Assembly (NCBI GenBank): GCA_963575745.1
Contig: CAUYUJ010014171.1
Location: forward strand, 486,186 to 550,185
DNA from: Prorocentrum cordatum
Lineage: Eukaryota > Sar > Dinophyceae > Prorocentrales > Prorocentraceae
Direction of reading: 5' to 3'
DNA length: 64,000 bases
Shown here: positions 21,263 through 32,802 of the stretch, piece by piece
How the letters are laid out: each line of letters starts with the position of its first letter
Position numbering within the stretch: position 1 is the stretch's first letter
The notes under the pieces: model-generated
The model's input: the letters and a program-made list of their open reading frames with translations, nothing else
What the model was told of the DNA's origin: nothing
Databases searched by the model: none
Program-made: the position numbers and the translations under genes

Positions 21263-21763
21263 TCAGGACCAAGTGTATCTGTAGCGCTGGCGGAAGACAT
21301 TCTTATCGACTGCCCAGGCCGATACGCATCGACATCGAGCGCCGAAAACTGCATTCAACAAGCTCGCATGTCTACGCAAAGCTTTTCCGACGGCTCTCGG
21401 ATCCAGTCCTCTCCGGTACTTCAATTTGAAATGGAACTTTCTTGCGGGTGCTACCTCTCTGTGGCGCGTTTCCCTTTGCATGGCGTTCCTGACTCTGGCC
21501 AGATGCCTCTTCACGAAGCTGATGTTGTATCCTCTCTCCCGCAAGCGCTCTCGGAAGAAAGCCCAATGTTTTTCCCGGCTGGCCTGACTTTGTGTCCTCT
21601 CTCCCGCAAGCGCTCTCGGAAGAAAGCCCAATGTTTTTCCCGGCTGGCCTGACTTTGTGTCCTTTTGCAATCCTTTTTGCAATCGCGCGCTCGGCAACCT
21701 CCTCGTGCAGGCCTTCTCCTGCCCAGCTCTTGAGGCCAACCTTTCCATCACAGCGCTCCTCAC
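21263..21763 (-). pseudogene. Fragment of a retroelement-like protein with an 'RERGYN' domain
   Basis: The minus frame contains FFRERLRERGYNISFVKRHL, then a basic stretch, then KYRRGLDPRAVGKALRRHAS and a Trp/Tyr-rich end. The pattern 'F...L..RGY....v...l..v...R', followed by a hydrophobic Tyr-Arg segment, resembles the region after the palm in Penelope-like and related reverse transcriptases. I know this only as a pattern, not as a verified match. Its N-terminal part is inflated by a tandem 65-bp duplication that repeats the segment containing the phrase. No start or catalytic motif is visible, so it is a fragment. Confidence 0.35.
21531..21660. repeat. 65-bp tandem duplication
   Basis: Two copies (21531-21595 and 21596-21660), identical as far as I can read, starting CCTCTCTCCCGCAAGCGC. 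Sixty-five is not a multiple of 3, so the duplication shifts the frame of the minus-strand fragment it lies in. Confidence 0.95.
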
Positions 21764-22014
21764 TGGCGAAGCCTGACGTCGGGGTACCCTCTACCTCGCC
21801 TCAAGCCTGCACCTCGGCACTCGGCCAGAACGGCCTGCGCCCTCTCACCGCCCGCTGCTGGTACGGGCGCCGTTGCACGCGCCCAGTCGCTCGCTGACTT
21901 CCTGCGCGCCTCACGCCTCGCCTCTGGCCGCCTCCTCAGGCCTCTCTCTTCTATTCCGGCCTTCAGCCTCCTATTGGCCTGTTGGGCCCACCCGGGGCTC
22001 CCCCCGCTTCTGGC

Positions 22015-23396
22015 TTAGCCCACGCGCAGGGTGGAAGCCGACTTGGCCATGGCCTCTGCGACACCCTTGGTCGTCTCATTCGACTCCCAGAAGTACCGAT
22101 GGAATGCGCGACCGTTCCACCGGCCCCACCTCTTCACCACCTCGGTGCCCGCGTGGTGGTGCAGGGCCGTGGCGCCCCCGATCCTCAGGGAGTGGGAGCC
22201 GAACTGAGGCGCGGGGTGGCCCTCTTCCACCGCCGCGCGCTGCAACTCTTCCTGGATCCTTTGCCTCGACACCGGGGAGCCGTCCGCCCAGCGCGCCAGA
22301 AGGAGGTGCGCCTCTTTACCTCCCCCGATTCTTGTCGGGAAGTGTCGATGGTACTGCTCTGCCGCCCACACTGGGCAGATCTCACCTCCCGCCCTGTAGT
22401 GCTTCTGCGCCATGCCTGCCCCTGCCTGGTCCATCTTGCCTGCCTTGAGCCGCAACACTATCTCGTCCGCCACGGCGAAATTGTGCGTGGGGCCGCCTTC
22501 CAGCCTAGCCGCCACGTCCAAGCCTGTCAGAACCTTGCGGTCAATACAGTAGCCGGCGTACGCGTACTACTCCGCAGTCTGCAGGAAAAAAAGGCCGCCG
22601 TGATGATCAGATAATAGAGCAGTGCGCCATCTGGGACCGTCTTGGGGTTCAACCTGGCCCCGATGTTCTCGAGCATGTGGACTGTGACCGGCAGTTTCCT
22701 CGCTCCAGGTCCCTGCAGTCTCTCGATGCCATTCAGCGCCATCTACAGCGTGGGCTTGCCCACCAATGGGTCTGGCTCGCCCAGCTGCACATGTTGAGTC
22801 CGCACTCCCAGCAGCTTGGAGCGGATCGTGTCGTGCGTCTTTTGGAGGTTGATCCACAGGTGGGCCACGAACAGCAGCAGCTCCTCCTTCTCGCACTCCT
22901 CCTCCTTGGTCTCGCCATCCAGGGTAGGGCTCCTCCCACAAGTGCGACAGAACACGTTCCACTGCTGCCAGGCGACGTTGTAGCTGCTTTTGGTGATCTT
23001 GGCCACTGAGGCCAGCACCGCCTGGTGATCCGCATCCCTCAGCTCCTCCAAATACTTCGCTTGCCCAAGCGCGCCCACCCGCCTTGAATCCTTCGATTTC
23101 TACTGGATGTGCTCAGCCAGAGCAAAGCTCCGCTGCTCGCTGCCGACCGCGCGCAGGTACTAATTTACCGCCGTCGGGTCGATCTGCACCTCGGATAGGT
23201 CCCGCGCCGCTTGCTCATTGGCCGTCTCCTGACTCTGCTTCTTCCTGAGAGCCACTGGGGCCGCCGCGCCCTCGGGCCCCACCGCGCCGATGTACCTCCT
23301 CAGCTCCTCTGGTTTGACCTTCTCCGAATCTGGCGCGCCCGCCGCGCCCTGAACTGCCTGTTCCGCAGCCTCTTGCTGCCGCACGTACGCAGCCAC
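22015..23396 (-). pseudogene. Tyrosine recombinase (Crypton/DIRS-type) pseudogene
   Basis: Three minus-strand pieces join in order. 23396-23160 is a charged N-terminal region. 23078-22743 is a core-binding-like domain (SSYNVAWQQWNVFCR ... LLLFVAHLW ... TIRSKLLGVRTQHV). 22742-22015 is the catalytic domain (RKLPVT..ML, then FGSHSLRIGGATALHHHAG and GRWNGRAFHRYFWE). The HxxR box and the final Tyr, about 30 residues later, match tyrosine recombinases. Breaks are: a stop at 22743-22745, a frame change with an in-frame stop near 22560, and stops near 23100 and 23160. The closest types are Cryptons or DIRS retroelements. No RT was found upstream, so a Crypton-like origin is slightly favoured. Confidence 0.75.
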
Positions 23397-25900
23397 TCCG
23401 AGGTCAGCCGCGTGCTGGTTGGTCCCTCGCGCTCCTGGCGGCTCCCGAACTACCGGCAGCCCCCTCTTCCTCTCGATCGGTTCTCTTCCATCCTCTGGTA
23501 GTCCATGCTCGCCAGTGGCTACTCAGGTACCCCTCCTCGGGGCCTGCTGCGGCTGCGCCCCCTCCTTGGGCTCTCGGGGCCCGGGCCTCCCGACCCCCTC
23601 TTTACAAGGTAGGGGCCCGTGAGGTAGTTCCTCCGATCGAAGGGCCCCGACGCCCGTTCGCCCTCAGCCGGGGCCGCCGCGCGCGAGCCGCGAGCGCCTG
23701 AAATCCTGGCCCTGCTGGCTGCGTCGTAGCCCCTCGTCCTCGCCCGGCTCGGTTTTGACTTCAGCTGACCAAACGCAAAGTCTAATGATCGGTTCGTCCC
23801 TCGCCGCTTTGCTGCGCCTCAAGGTCCGCGCCATCTCCGTGGCCTCGTCCTGCAACTCCTGGGCCCACCTCTCCTCGGACGGCCCTTGCTCCTCTGGGTG
23901 CCAAAGGTGGCGATGCCCTCCCAGATCGACGGCCGCGCTCCTTCAGGCGATCTGCGCGCGTCCAGCCTCCCAGGGGTGCAGACGCGGCCTCGCCCGAGCC
24001 TTTTGCCGCCGCTGCCCGGTCTTCCAGTTCGCCCAGGGGCAGCGTCGACACCTCCCGGGGCTAGGCAGACGGAGTCAATGCCCGACGCGTCCGAGTCCCC
24101 GCCCTGCTTCACCCATTCGTTTTCCGTGTGGACGCCGGACTATTCGCGCACTGCTCGGCGAGCGTGGGGCGGGTTCCGGGCCCCCACCTCCCGGCTGCCT
24201 CCGCCTCCTCCGCGCTTCTTCTTCTTATTCTTTTTGGGAGGTGCGCCCGCCGCCCCTGCGTCTCCTCCAGCCGCCGCCTTCGGCTCAACGCCATTGCTAA
24301 TGCGCTCAGGGCGCCGGCGGCGCAGCACGCTGGCGCCGACCCTATATTTGCCGATGGGCTTAGCGCAGCGCGCGTTGCAGCAGTGGCCGCCGTCGATGTC
24401 GTCGGAGGCGGGGTAGCTGCGCGCCGCGCATCCACCTCGAGCGCTTCGGCAGGGCTGCACCTCGGGCGGCTCGGGCTCCCCTTCCCCAGGCTCCCGCATG
24501 CCTCTTCGCCGCTCCTGGGCGCGGGCTCCGTGTGGCCACTGGCTGAATTCCGTTTTCATATTGCTTATCGTCTTCTGGCCGCCTGCAGATCCCGGCCACT
24601 CGGGGTCTCTCCTTCCCCGCTGACCCTCCTGGGTCTGCCTGCATCGGCGCCGCCGCCAGTGCTGCTGCGGCCACCCTCGGGAGCGGTGGCCCGAGCGCTC
24701 CCCGAAATGCGCCCGGGGCGCCCGTGGCCGCCGCCTGGCGCCACCACTGATTGGTCCTCGGTTGCTCCTCGCAGCATCCACGCCTCCTCCGCGCGCAGAC
24801 CCCAAAGCCCCGGCGGCGGTCCCTGGGCGTCCAGCACTGGGTGCAACTCCAGCAGGCCGTCATTCCTCACGCGTGGCGTCGGCGACGGACCGCGCGCGCT
24901 GTAGACCTGCGCCCTGGCCGCGCCCTCCGTCGAGTGCCAGTGCCGCGTTAAATTCGGTGGAAGATGAGGAGGGCCCTCCGCCCCCTTGGTCGACGCCCGA
25001 GGGCCCGCGACCATCTTCCCGCCCTCGGGTGTAAACTACGTTACGCGCGGCGCCTTCAGCATCCCAGCGGCCGGCGGGGGCGGGGCCGGCGGCGCTTCCG
25101 CGCCTTGGCCCAGCCGCCCCGCTGCAGGGCGACTTCCCTCTTGCGCCGAGACCCGCGTCTTCCGCCGAGCAACGGGGTCGCCCGCCCTCGCGCATATCAT
25201 GCCGTACTCCTAGGCCTGCCAACCTCCTCTCCTCAAGAGCCCCAGGGCCTCTGGCGCTCCTTCCCCAGCGGCGCGCCCGTCGACGCCCGCGAGGCGCTAG
25301 CCGCCCCCGAGCAGCGACCGAGATCCCGCGGCGCCCTCGCGCCACCTCACGAGCCCAACGACGAGGCCCCGAGCGCCTTCTACCTGGCCTGGGGATCAGG
25401 CGTCGTCGCCCCCTGCGGCCCCGAGCCTTTCGCTGGGCAGGTGGCGGCGGCTGCGCCGGGCGCGGGCGCGGCCGCGGAGGGCGCCCCCCAATTCCACTGC
25501 GCACCAGCCACCGAAGTTAAGTTGCCGCGGCACCGATGCCACGCGCGTGCGCCAGCGCTGCCGCATGAACCCGTCGTTCATATCCTTGGGCCAGGACGCT
25601 CTGCTGCATCTCCCCGTCTTCACCCTCTGGAAGCCCTCGCTCCCCATCCTAGCCGGGACCTCCCCCCCCTCCTTCTCCCCCCCGCCCCCTTCACGACGGC
25701 TGCTGCTCTACTGGCGCGCGGGGGGGGTGGCGCAAAGTCAGACCCCGCGTTGCGTCGTTTGTTATGACTAGTCATTGTCCGCGGTATCTAGGTGCATTCG
25801 CCGCGAGAAGAGTGGCAGTGGACTGTGCCACTAGAGCAGCAGACGGGCGTGGCGCTGGCTACTGCGAGGGTTTCAGCTGCTGGGTGCACGACGCACGAGC
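23397..25900. other. Very GC-rich region upstream of the recombinase
   Basis: On the minus strand this is the 5' side of the recombinase. Open frames exist on both strands throughout, for example 24805-24140 minus with a basic PPKKNKKKKR patch and 25764-24964 plus. None has a recognisable motif, and the openness follows from the scarcity of A and T. It may contain the N-terminal part of the recombinase element. Confidence 0.4.
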
Positions 25901-25919
25901 GCCCGCGGCAGGGGAACTA

Positions 25920-27060
25920 CAATGCCGCATCTGCGACCACAAGGCTCAAGCCTTGAGGGGATGTCAGCTGCGCGCTCGCCCCCGCCACCCAGGCCAACTG
26001 GACTTCAGAGAACCTAGAGCAGAAGCAGGGCGCGGCGCAGGAGATCCCGCCCCCCGCCAAGCTGGTCGCAAAGAGAACTGCAGAAGTACAAGACGACATG
26101 GGCCTCCAAAAGATACACGAAGGAAAGGGTAAAGAGAGCCACAACGTTGTCGACGCGACGATGGAACAATGGGCGGGCGCGGGCGGATCGCGGGCGGCGG
26201 CGTCGGCGGCAGGTGGGCGCACCAGGAGGGGGGGGGGGGGCGCTGCGGCGCCGAGGAAGAGGAGCTCGGAGCCAGCAGCAGACGATCTACCTCGCCATGG
26301 CCACGAACTCCCTGCAGAGGCTGGCGCTGAGGACGGCGCATGACATAAGGGAGGTGAAGCAGATCGTGACATATTTCTGGCTCGTGCCCACCGCGATGCT
26401 AGCGGCGCAGGCAGCCCCTGCAAGCGCCGAAGCGCACGGCACGGCAATCATAACGAGAGGAAGAGGGCACAATTTAGGGCCTCCCCGCATCCACGTGGCC
26501 GTCGCGTTCCTGACAGCGCTGGTCAAAGCAACGCAGGAGATCATGGAGAGGGAGGGGCCCGAACAGGACATGGGATGGGCGGCGAACTGCATATGGGAGC
26601 GGCTCAAGGCAGTGGAACCCAAGTTCGGACAAGCGGTGTGCTTCGAGGCGATCGCGGCGTTCAGGGTGCAGGAGGCGCACGCGCCGGAGAAGAGGGCCCG
26701 ACGGCGGGCAAGCACGAGACGGGAGCGAGGGCCAGAGTGGCCTTCGTGATCGAACAGCGCCTGCAGTCCCGAGTGACCCTGGGCAAGACAGTGGCGAACG
26801 AGGAAACGTTAGCGGCGCTCGACGGGTTCAGGCCGGACCACTTCGGGATGGCGGTCGGCCACTTGTGGGCGCGCACGGGGGGGGTGGGGGGTGAAATCAG
26901 CGGGCCCGAAGACGGCGCTGGAGCGCGCGGTGGGGGAGCAGCTTCAGCAGTCGCAGAAGACGAGGGGCCGTTTGAGGAAGAGGATGCAGATCGAGAGGGC
27001 GATAGGCAGTGAGGCTCAAAAACAGGTAGAGAAGATGCCGCCGAGAGTCCGAGGGCGAGC
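25920..27060 (+). pseudogene. Unrecognised helical protein, frame broken at a G homopolymer
   Basis: One plus frame (about 25960-26235) reads ENLEQKQGAAQEIPPPAKLV and on to an Arg/Gly-rich linker that enters a run of about twelve G at 26229-26240. After it a frame one base away continues with MATNSLQRLALRTAHDIREV, a helical domain and GRGHNLGPPRIHVAVAFL to 26749. Another change near 26700 leads to VAFVIEQRLQSRVTL and a charged tail to about 27010. I recall similar 'GRGHxLGPPH' proteins as repeated families in dinoflagellate genomes, unverified. The G run could be a real frameshift or a sequencing error. Function unknown. Confidence 0.4.
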
Positions 27061-27119
27061 CGCCTCCTCTACCCAGGCGTCGGTCGTCCTGGGACGATTG
27101 CCTTGCCTTCGCCTTCGCG

Positions 27120-27300
27120 CCCCCCCCCCCCCCCTGAACAGACTCTCAGGGGAATGGCGAGAGAAGAAAAAGTAACATGTCGGATGAGCCAGGATCAAGA
27201 GCAGCTCAGTAAGCTGCGCGCCCTCAGCGAAAACAGCAGCATAAGCAAACAACTGCGTGATTTAGCAATGGTTCCCAGAGAGAGAGAGAGAGAGAGAGAG
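27120..27300. repeat. Poly-C run and (GA)n microsatellite
   Basis: A C homopolymer of about 15 bases lies at 27120-27135 and a (GA)n run of about 20 bases at 27280-27301. Confidence 0.9.
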
Positions 27301-27489
27301 ACGTCGCAAACAGCTGACACGTGAAACTACGTGTTCTGGTAGAACGGACTAGCCGAGCCAGCTACTATTACGGCCGCGTCACTACTTACCAATACTACGT
27401 ACACCATCACATCATTACTCGCAGACATGGCGCGACGGGGGGAGTGGAGAGGGGGAACCGGCCGAGGGAAGAGGGGTCCCAGCGGAACC

Positions 27490-29070
27490 CTTGCATGTCG
27501 TTTTTTTGTTGCGAGCTGGCAAAGCCTTAGTGACATGGGGTATCCTTTGAAAACAATCACCACAAAGTGCAAAACAAGGTACGGCAAGAGGTTTGCGAAC
27601 ACTCCTGCGTGGCCTTGGCCGCGCGTTCCCAGAACGTCAGCAGTGGTAATCCCGCCGCTCGCAGTGCCGTGTCCAGAGCAACGATCTGGGAATTTCGTAG
27701 AGGAATGCGATACCACTGTCTGTTTCTTGCGCGCAGAGTTGAGTGGAAAGAAGGCGTCGGGGCCACGAGAGCGGCGTAGATGCCTGTGCATGGTTTGAAT
27801 GGGGCGACGCAGTCGGCGTAGGATGTGTCCGCGTGAAGTCATAATGAAAGTTTGCCTGCCGTGTCTCCAACGAAATCACGCAGGCAATGATCGCGCGCAT
27901 GTTTGATGTAGCGCGCCAGTCGGTGGAGAAGTCTGTCGCAGAAGGCATTCCATTTGGTGATGTCACCGGCGAGCGCGCAAACTGGATGCAAGAAATCAAA
28001 CCAGCAATTCCGGGCGAGGCACAAGATTTCCATAAGTGCGCTGGCCGCCTCGGAGCCCAGAACGCCACGGTTTGCAAAATCAGAGTCGCAGAAGATTGTA
28101 ATCTCGATGCCTGGCGTCTCGGCACGTGGCAGGCCGCGTACTTCAGTTTAGGGTGAGTAGAGAGTGATGCGGCGGCCTCCAAGTAGCGTTGTATGCGCTG
28201 GCCTGCGAAACCACGCTTGTCAAGCCGAAAGCCGCGAATCTCCTGCATCTTCTTTCATTCAGATTCGGAATGTTTGGGTAGTGGCGGCCGAATAGTTTTC
28301 GCCCGCTCCTCGAGCTCAGCTTTGGCGACTACGTGAGGGGACTGGCCGTGTCCAAGATAGCTATAGAAATTAGCTGGGGGGTCAATCTTGACCCCACTTT
28401 TGCGTATGACTTTCCATCATTGGGCCAGGCTTTTTGTGTGCCCAGCCATTTGAAATCGTCTAGGTCTGCGGAAAGCGTCAAACCCGATTCTGGGCGGGTC
28501 CGCACTCCCCTACCCTGCATGGGGATGAAGCCGACAGACCCCAAGCAAACACGACAGTGCCATTCCAGAATTACGCCAGCAAGAGGGCGTCCGTAAAGGG
28601 CCAGACGTAATCGGAAGAATGTATGTCGGACGGGTGGCACTGAGATCCATGTGTCCACAGAGTCGATTCTGCCATCTCCATACAGCAGTGCTTGGCTATG
28701 AGCTCCTGGCGCGTCGCTCTGTTCATCGTTATTGCCAGGGAGCAGACTGATACCATCGCAGGGCTTGGATGCCCCGATGTGGGACGCACTGGAGGCGCAA
28801 TCGGCGATGGCCGCCAAGCTGGTTTCGTCTTTCATTTTGTTTCCCTGCACGCCAACCCGGCCTTGGAACTTTCGTTGGTCACAAGATTGTTCAGAGCAGA
28901 GTCCCTGGCGGATCTTCGTCATAATTTGTCGGGCAGGGGCTCGAGGATGTTTGCGGCAACGCTCTTTCATGGGTTCTCGACAGTGGCTCGGCGCATCACA
29001 TCGCGGACAAGGGCGACGAACATGATGGACGCAGCCAATGGGGAAAGCTCCGTGAACGAGCATATCAGGT
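27490..29070 (-). mobile_element. Copia-type retrotransposon remnant (RT and RNase H)
   Basis: Minus strand. Frame 29063-28329 carries RKFQGRVGVQGNKMKDE (the segment before copia RT), RLRLALYGRPLAG (copia 'ALYGL/LAG' motif) and LSADLDDFKWLG in place of 'YVDDfk..G'. Frame 28033-27839 carries GDITKWNAFCDRLLHRLARY, the region joining RT to RNase H. Frame 27766-27557 carries IVALDTALRAAGLPLLTFWE, which follows the RNase H 'S..EAE' motif. The order and spacing are those of Ty1/copia pol. There are at least four frame changes. No LTR was identified, and the integrase part upstream (above 29070) is not recognisable. Confidence 0.8.
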
Positions 29071-29999
29071 TCCAGATGCCTTGGTTCAAGCTTAACAGCA
29101 AAGCCTTAGCATAGGGTGATTGCGCTTCGGTCTTTTCACTTAGCTGCCTCATCGAGGAAGGCTTTGGCATACTGTGGGCAAGCAAGGATGAATTTATCCT
29201 CACTGCACCCGAAGGTCAGGCTCATCGTGTTCCTGTGCGCCAAACTCATCACGTCCTTGGAGCCCGACAGGATGGAACCTATCCGCAACCATGCCACCGC
29301 TGCTTTGCCCGCACGTGCCCGTCGCACGATCACGATTGACCCCCGACACTACTTGACACACTTCCCAAGCATCCGGATTGCGAAATATGTTCTCGCATGC
29401 TGATTCAGATCACAAAGCGCAAGATACAACGCAAACCCACAACGACCACAGACCCCGCTGCTTAACACGTCACCTGCGAGGCATTCTTTCCTAAGCGGTG
29501 CTGAGTCTATCACGGCAGACCACATCGTGCTATCCAACCCAGAGGCTGCCACTCGACACGGTGATGTGTACGCCTTCGATGTTGTCGACCGTATCTGTCG
29601 GCACGTCGACGCCAGGAGGCGCCAGGCCGCGCTCGAAGAGAGGCTCTCTGGGGCGGGCCGCCGTTCGCGCCAGCGTCGAGGCAGGACAACCCCCACCTCG
29701 TTTCGCTGCGAGGAAATCACGACGGAAGGCTTCTGGCCGTTTTCGGCCTCCGGGGGCACCCATCGAGACCCAGGACCGTCAGCAGAACAACCCGGGATGA
29801 ATCGCCCATCCAGGGGAACGGGCCCAAACTTCTGGGGGTCGACGCCACGAACAAATCACGATGCCGGAGTTCTGGGAGGGGGGGGGTGCGGCGAGCTGCC
29901 TCGCTCGCAGCCAAAGCCGCGTTCCAGTCGACAGCGCGCTGCGTGTGCGGCGGGCGAGCGGGTGGTGGTGTCGGTGATGTTGACAGTGACGGTGGCGCT

Positions 30000-30545
30000 G
30001 AGGAGGAGGAGGAGGGTGATGAGGAGGACCAGAAGCAGCGGGACGAGGCAGAGGAGTATGAGGAGCAAGAGGCGGATGATGGTGTTGATTGTGGGGCGGA
30101 CGAGGACGAGGACGAGGAGGAGGAGGAGGAGGAGGAAGAGGAGGCGGTGCGGATGATACCAAGGAGGACAAGGAGGATGACAATGACAAGGAGGGTGACT
30201 AAGAAGGTGACGAGGAAGGGACGACGGCGAGCAAGGTGGATTCCGAGGGGACTTCTGCTATGACGATGTCGAGCAACCTACCTCTTGGGCAGACTGGACT
30301 CTACTCCCTGTGGACTCTCGGGATAGCGCTAATTTGGCACTGTCTTTGTTTTCCTTTGAACGTCCATTCAGCATTTTTGGTTTGGGGCTCACATGCGTTG
30401 AAGAGCCCTTTGGCATTACGCCTGTCCGACACCCTTGTGGGACACCCACGACGCGTACACCACAAGCGGAACAGGAGAGAAGGCGAAATGAGTATCAGGA
30501 GGAGGAGGAGAAGGAGGAGGAGGAGGAGGAGGAGGAGGAGGACCA
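30000..30545. repeat. GAG/GGA tracts
   Basis: Purine-rich stretches at 30000-30190 and a pure run of GGA units at 30498-30542, separated by ordinary sequence. Glu- and Arg-rich frames here are repeat products. Confidence 0.85.
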
Positions 30546-30885
30546 CATCGACGAGGACTCCTTCTCGTCATCGTCCTCTCCGTCCCGATCCTCGTCGTTC
30601 GTCCTTCTCGTCGCCCTGTTCCTCTTCTTCCTCCTCGCCGCCACCCTCTTTCCTCGTGCTTTCCCTCGTCGTCGTCGCTGCCGCCGAAGGCCGTCGAGGG
30701 CCGCCGAAGGCTGCCGAAGGCTCGCCTTGCTGCGCTGGCCGACGAGGTGGCGAAGGCCGCTGAGGGCCGCCGAAGGCTGGCGCCCCTGGCCGCCCGCCCG
30801 CCGCCGCCGAGGCGCGCCCGCGCTGGCCGGCGAGGTGGCGGGCCTCTTCGCCGAGCTGCAGGCCGCGGACCCGGGTGCTGGCCTC

Positions 30886-31180
30886 GGCGTCGTCGTCGTC
30901 GTCGTCGCCATCCTCGCCGTCGTCGTCGTCGCCGTCTTCGCCGTCGTCGTCGTCGTCGTCGTGGAAGTCGTCGTCGTCGTCCTCGTCGTCGTAGTCGTCG
31001 TCTTCGTCTTCGTCTTCGTCTTCGTTTCGTCGTCGTCGTCGTCCTCGTCGTCGTGGAAGTCGTCGTCGTCGTCGTCGTCCTCGTCGTCGTAGTCGTCGTC
31101 ATCGTCGTGGTCGTGGTCGTGGTCGTGGTAGCAGCCGCCGCCGCCGCCGTCGTCGTTGCCGCCGCCGCCGCCGCCGCCGT

Positions 31181-31222
<42 letters not shown>

Positions 31223-31275
31223 GGTCGTCGTCGTCGTGTTCGCTGTGGTCGTCGTCGCGGTCAGCGTCGTCGCCG
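30886..31275. repeat. Long degenerate (GTC)n tract
   Basis: About 390 bp of GTC/TCG units with TTC, GTG and GCC variants. It produces poly-Val, poly-Ser, poly-Arg, poly-Thr and poly-Asp frames on both strands. Confidence 0.95.
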
Positions 31276-32056
31276 TGGTCGTTGCCATCGGCGCCTTCGT
31301 CGATCCCGCCCGAGCTCAGGCGCGGCGGTAGGGGCAGGGATCTGTCTGTGCGCGCGGCGAAAGCTGGTACAGCAGGTCGTTCGCGAGGGTGCGTCCCCCG
31401 CGCGGGGCAGACCTGCCCGTTTCCCCGGAGGTCCTGGCCTCTTTCGGCGGGAGGGGTATGTGGGCGAGCTTGTGTTTGTGCTCCTTTTCCCCCCTTCTGC
31501 TCCTCCTTTTCCTCCTCCTCCTCCTCCTCCTCTTCCTCCCCCCTTAGCCTGGCGCACCAGTTGCACGCTATCATATCTGCGCATCCTGGTTCTGGGCCAC
31601 AGCACTTACTTCGTTGCCTTGATATTGCACGTGCACGCACGGGTAGGTAGGCGACTCTTCCTCTGGAGCGACGTTCGCTCCTCTTCCTCCCCCCCCTCCT
31701 CCTTCTCCTCCTCCTCTCCTCCTCCTCGCTGCTCTTCCTCATATTCCTACCTTTCCTCCTCTGCCTTCCTCCCTTCTTTCCCTTTTTGCTGTCTTGGGTT
31801 TTCTCCTACTTCACTGCTGTTTGCTGAACAGTCATGGGCGTGCACCGGAGAGCCCTGCCGTGTTCGACTCTTCCATTAGGCGCGCTTGCTGAAGGGCTTC
31901 GCTCGCGAGGTTGCTTATCATGAGAGTGGTTCTCCTGCCGTCCGTATGAGCAGTGGCGTCTCGCGGCAGCTCAGAGGGGGCCAGCATCTTCCCTCCGCGG
32001 CCCCCCACCCCCGCAGCGGAGTAGGTTCGCGCAGGCGTCGCCTCGCCGCTTTTGCC

Positions 32057-32125
32057 AAAGGCGTGCGCCCGCGTTGCACCAGCGGTCGGCAAAAGACGTG
32101 CGCCCGCGTTGCACCAGCGGTCGCT
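32057..32125. repeat. 34-bp tandem duplication
   Basis: AAAGGCGTGCGCCCGCGTTG... starting at 32057 recurs at 32091 with one or two changes, so there are two copies of 34 bp. Confidence 0.85.
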
Positions 32126-32802
32126 GTCGCAGCGCGTCGCCACACGTCCCTCCTGCCTGGCCTCCCATCCTCCCTGCGCCCTCTTCCGACGGCAGTGGGG
32201 GAACTGGGAGCGAAGGGTAGTGCGTCTGCGGAGGGCTCGTCTGGCACATAGTCGTCGTTCCGTGACCAGAGCGCTCGGGATTTGTAAATTTCAAGGGCGG
32301 GAGGCTCGCGGTATTGATTAATCCAGGTTCAGCTGGGGCTCTCCGGCGGGCTCCGTCCATGTGGACGTACATGTGGTGGTCGTTGTTTCATGGTGACTAC
32401 TTCGCTTGCTGGTCGGAACTTGGTTGATGTTTATTTGTACGTCTTCATGGGGCATCATGAAAGACAATCGGTCTACGCGGTCTGAGCAAGCAGTCGAACA
32501 TGGACACATGAAGTATGCACATCAATATTTCGGCAAACGTTCCCAGCCATCCACTCTCACCCACTCCTTCTCTTCCTTCTTCTCCTCCTCCTCTTCCTCC
32601 TCCTCTTCGGGACAGCGCGCAGCTATGTCGAGACGCTTGCATCTTTCCCGACAGGCCGAGCTGTGGGGCGCAGCTGGGAACGGCAGCGTGGATTTTCTAT
32701 CTTACCCTGGAAACGGGCCTTGCACGCTGAAGGACGCCCTTTGGCAGACCGGGGGTCGGCGACGGCTGCAGCTCCCGCGCGCGGAGCTCAGCCGGCAGGA
32801 GC

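Larger units (their letters stand above)
29071..32620. other. Repeat-rich region without a supported gene
   Basis: 29350-29990 gives open frames on both strands with no motif. 30000-30190 and 30490-30545 are GAG/GGA tracts. 30690-30830 repeats the GGCCGCCGAAGGC words seen at the window start. 30880-31275 is a long GTC/CGT tract. 31500-31760 is pyrimidine-rich (TCC). 31830-32300 is ordinary GC-rich sequence with a small tandem repeat at 32057. Confidence 0.5.

Noticed and set aside
24128-25767. Several 200-270 codon frames on both strands
   Set aside because: Openness follows from extreme GC content; no motif or codon pattern favours one.
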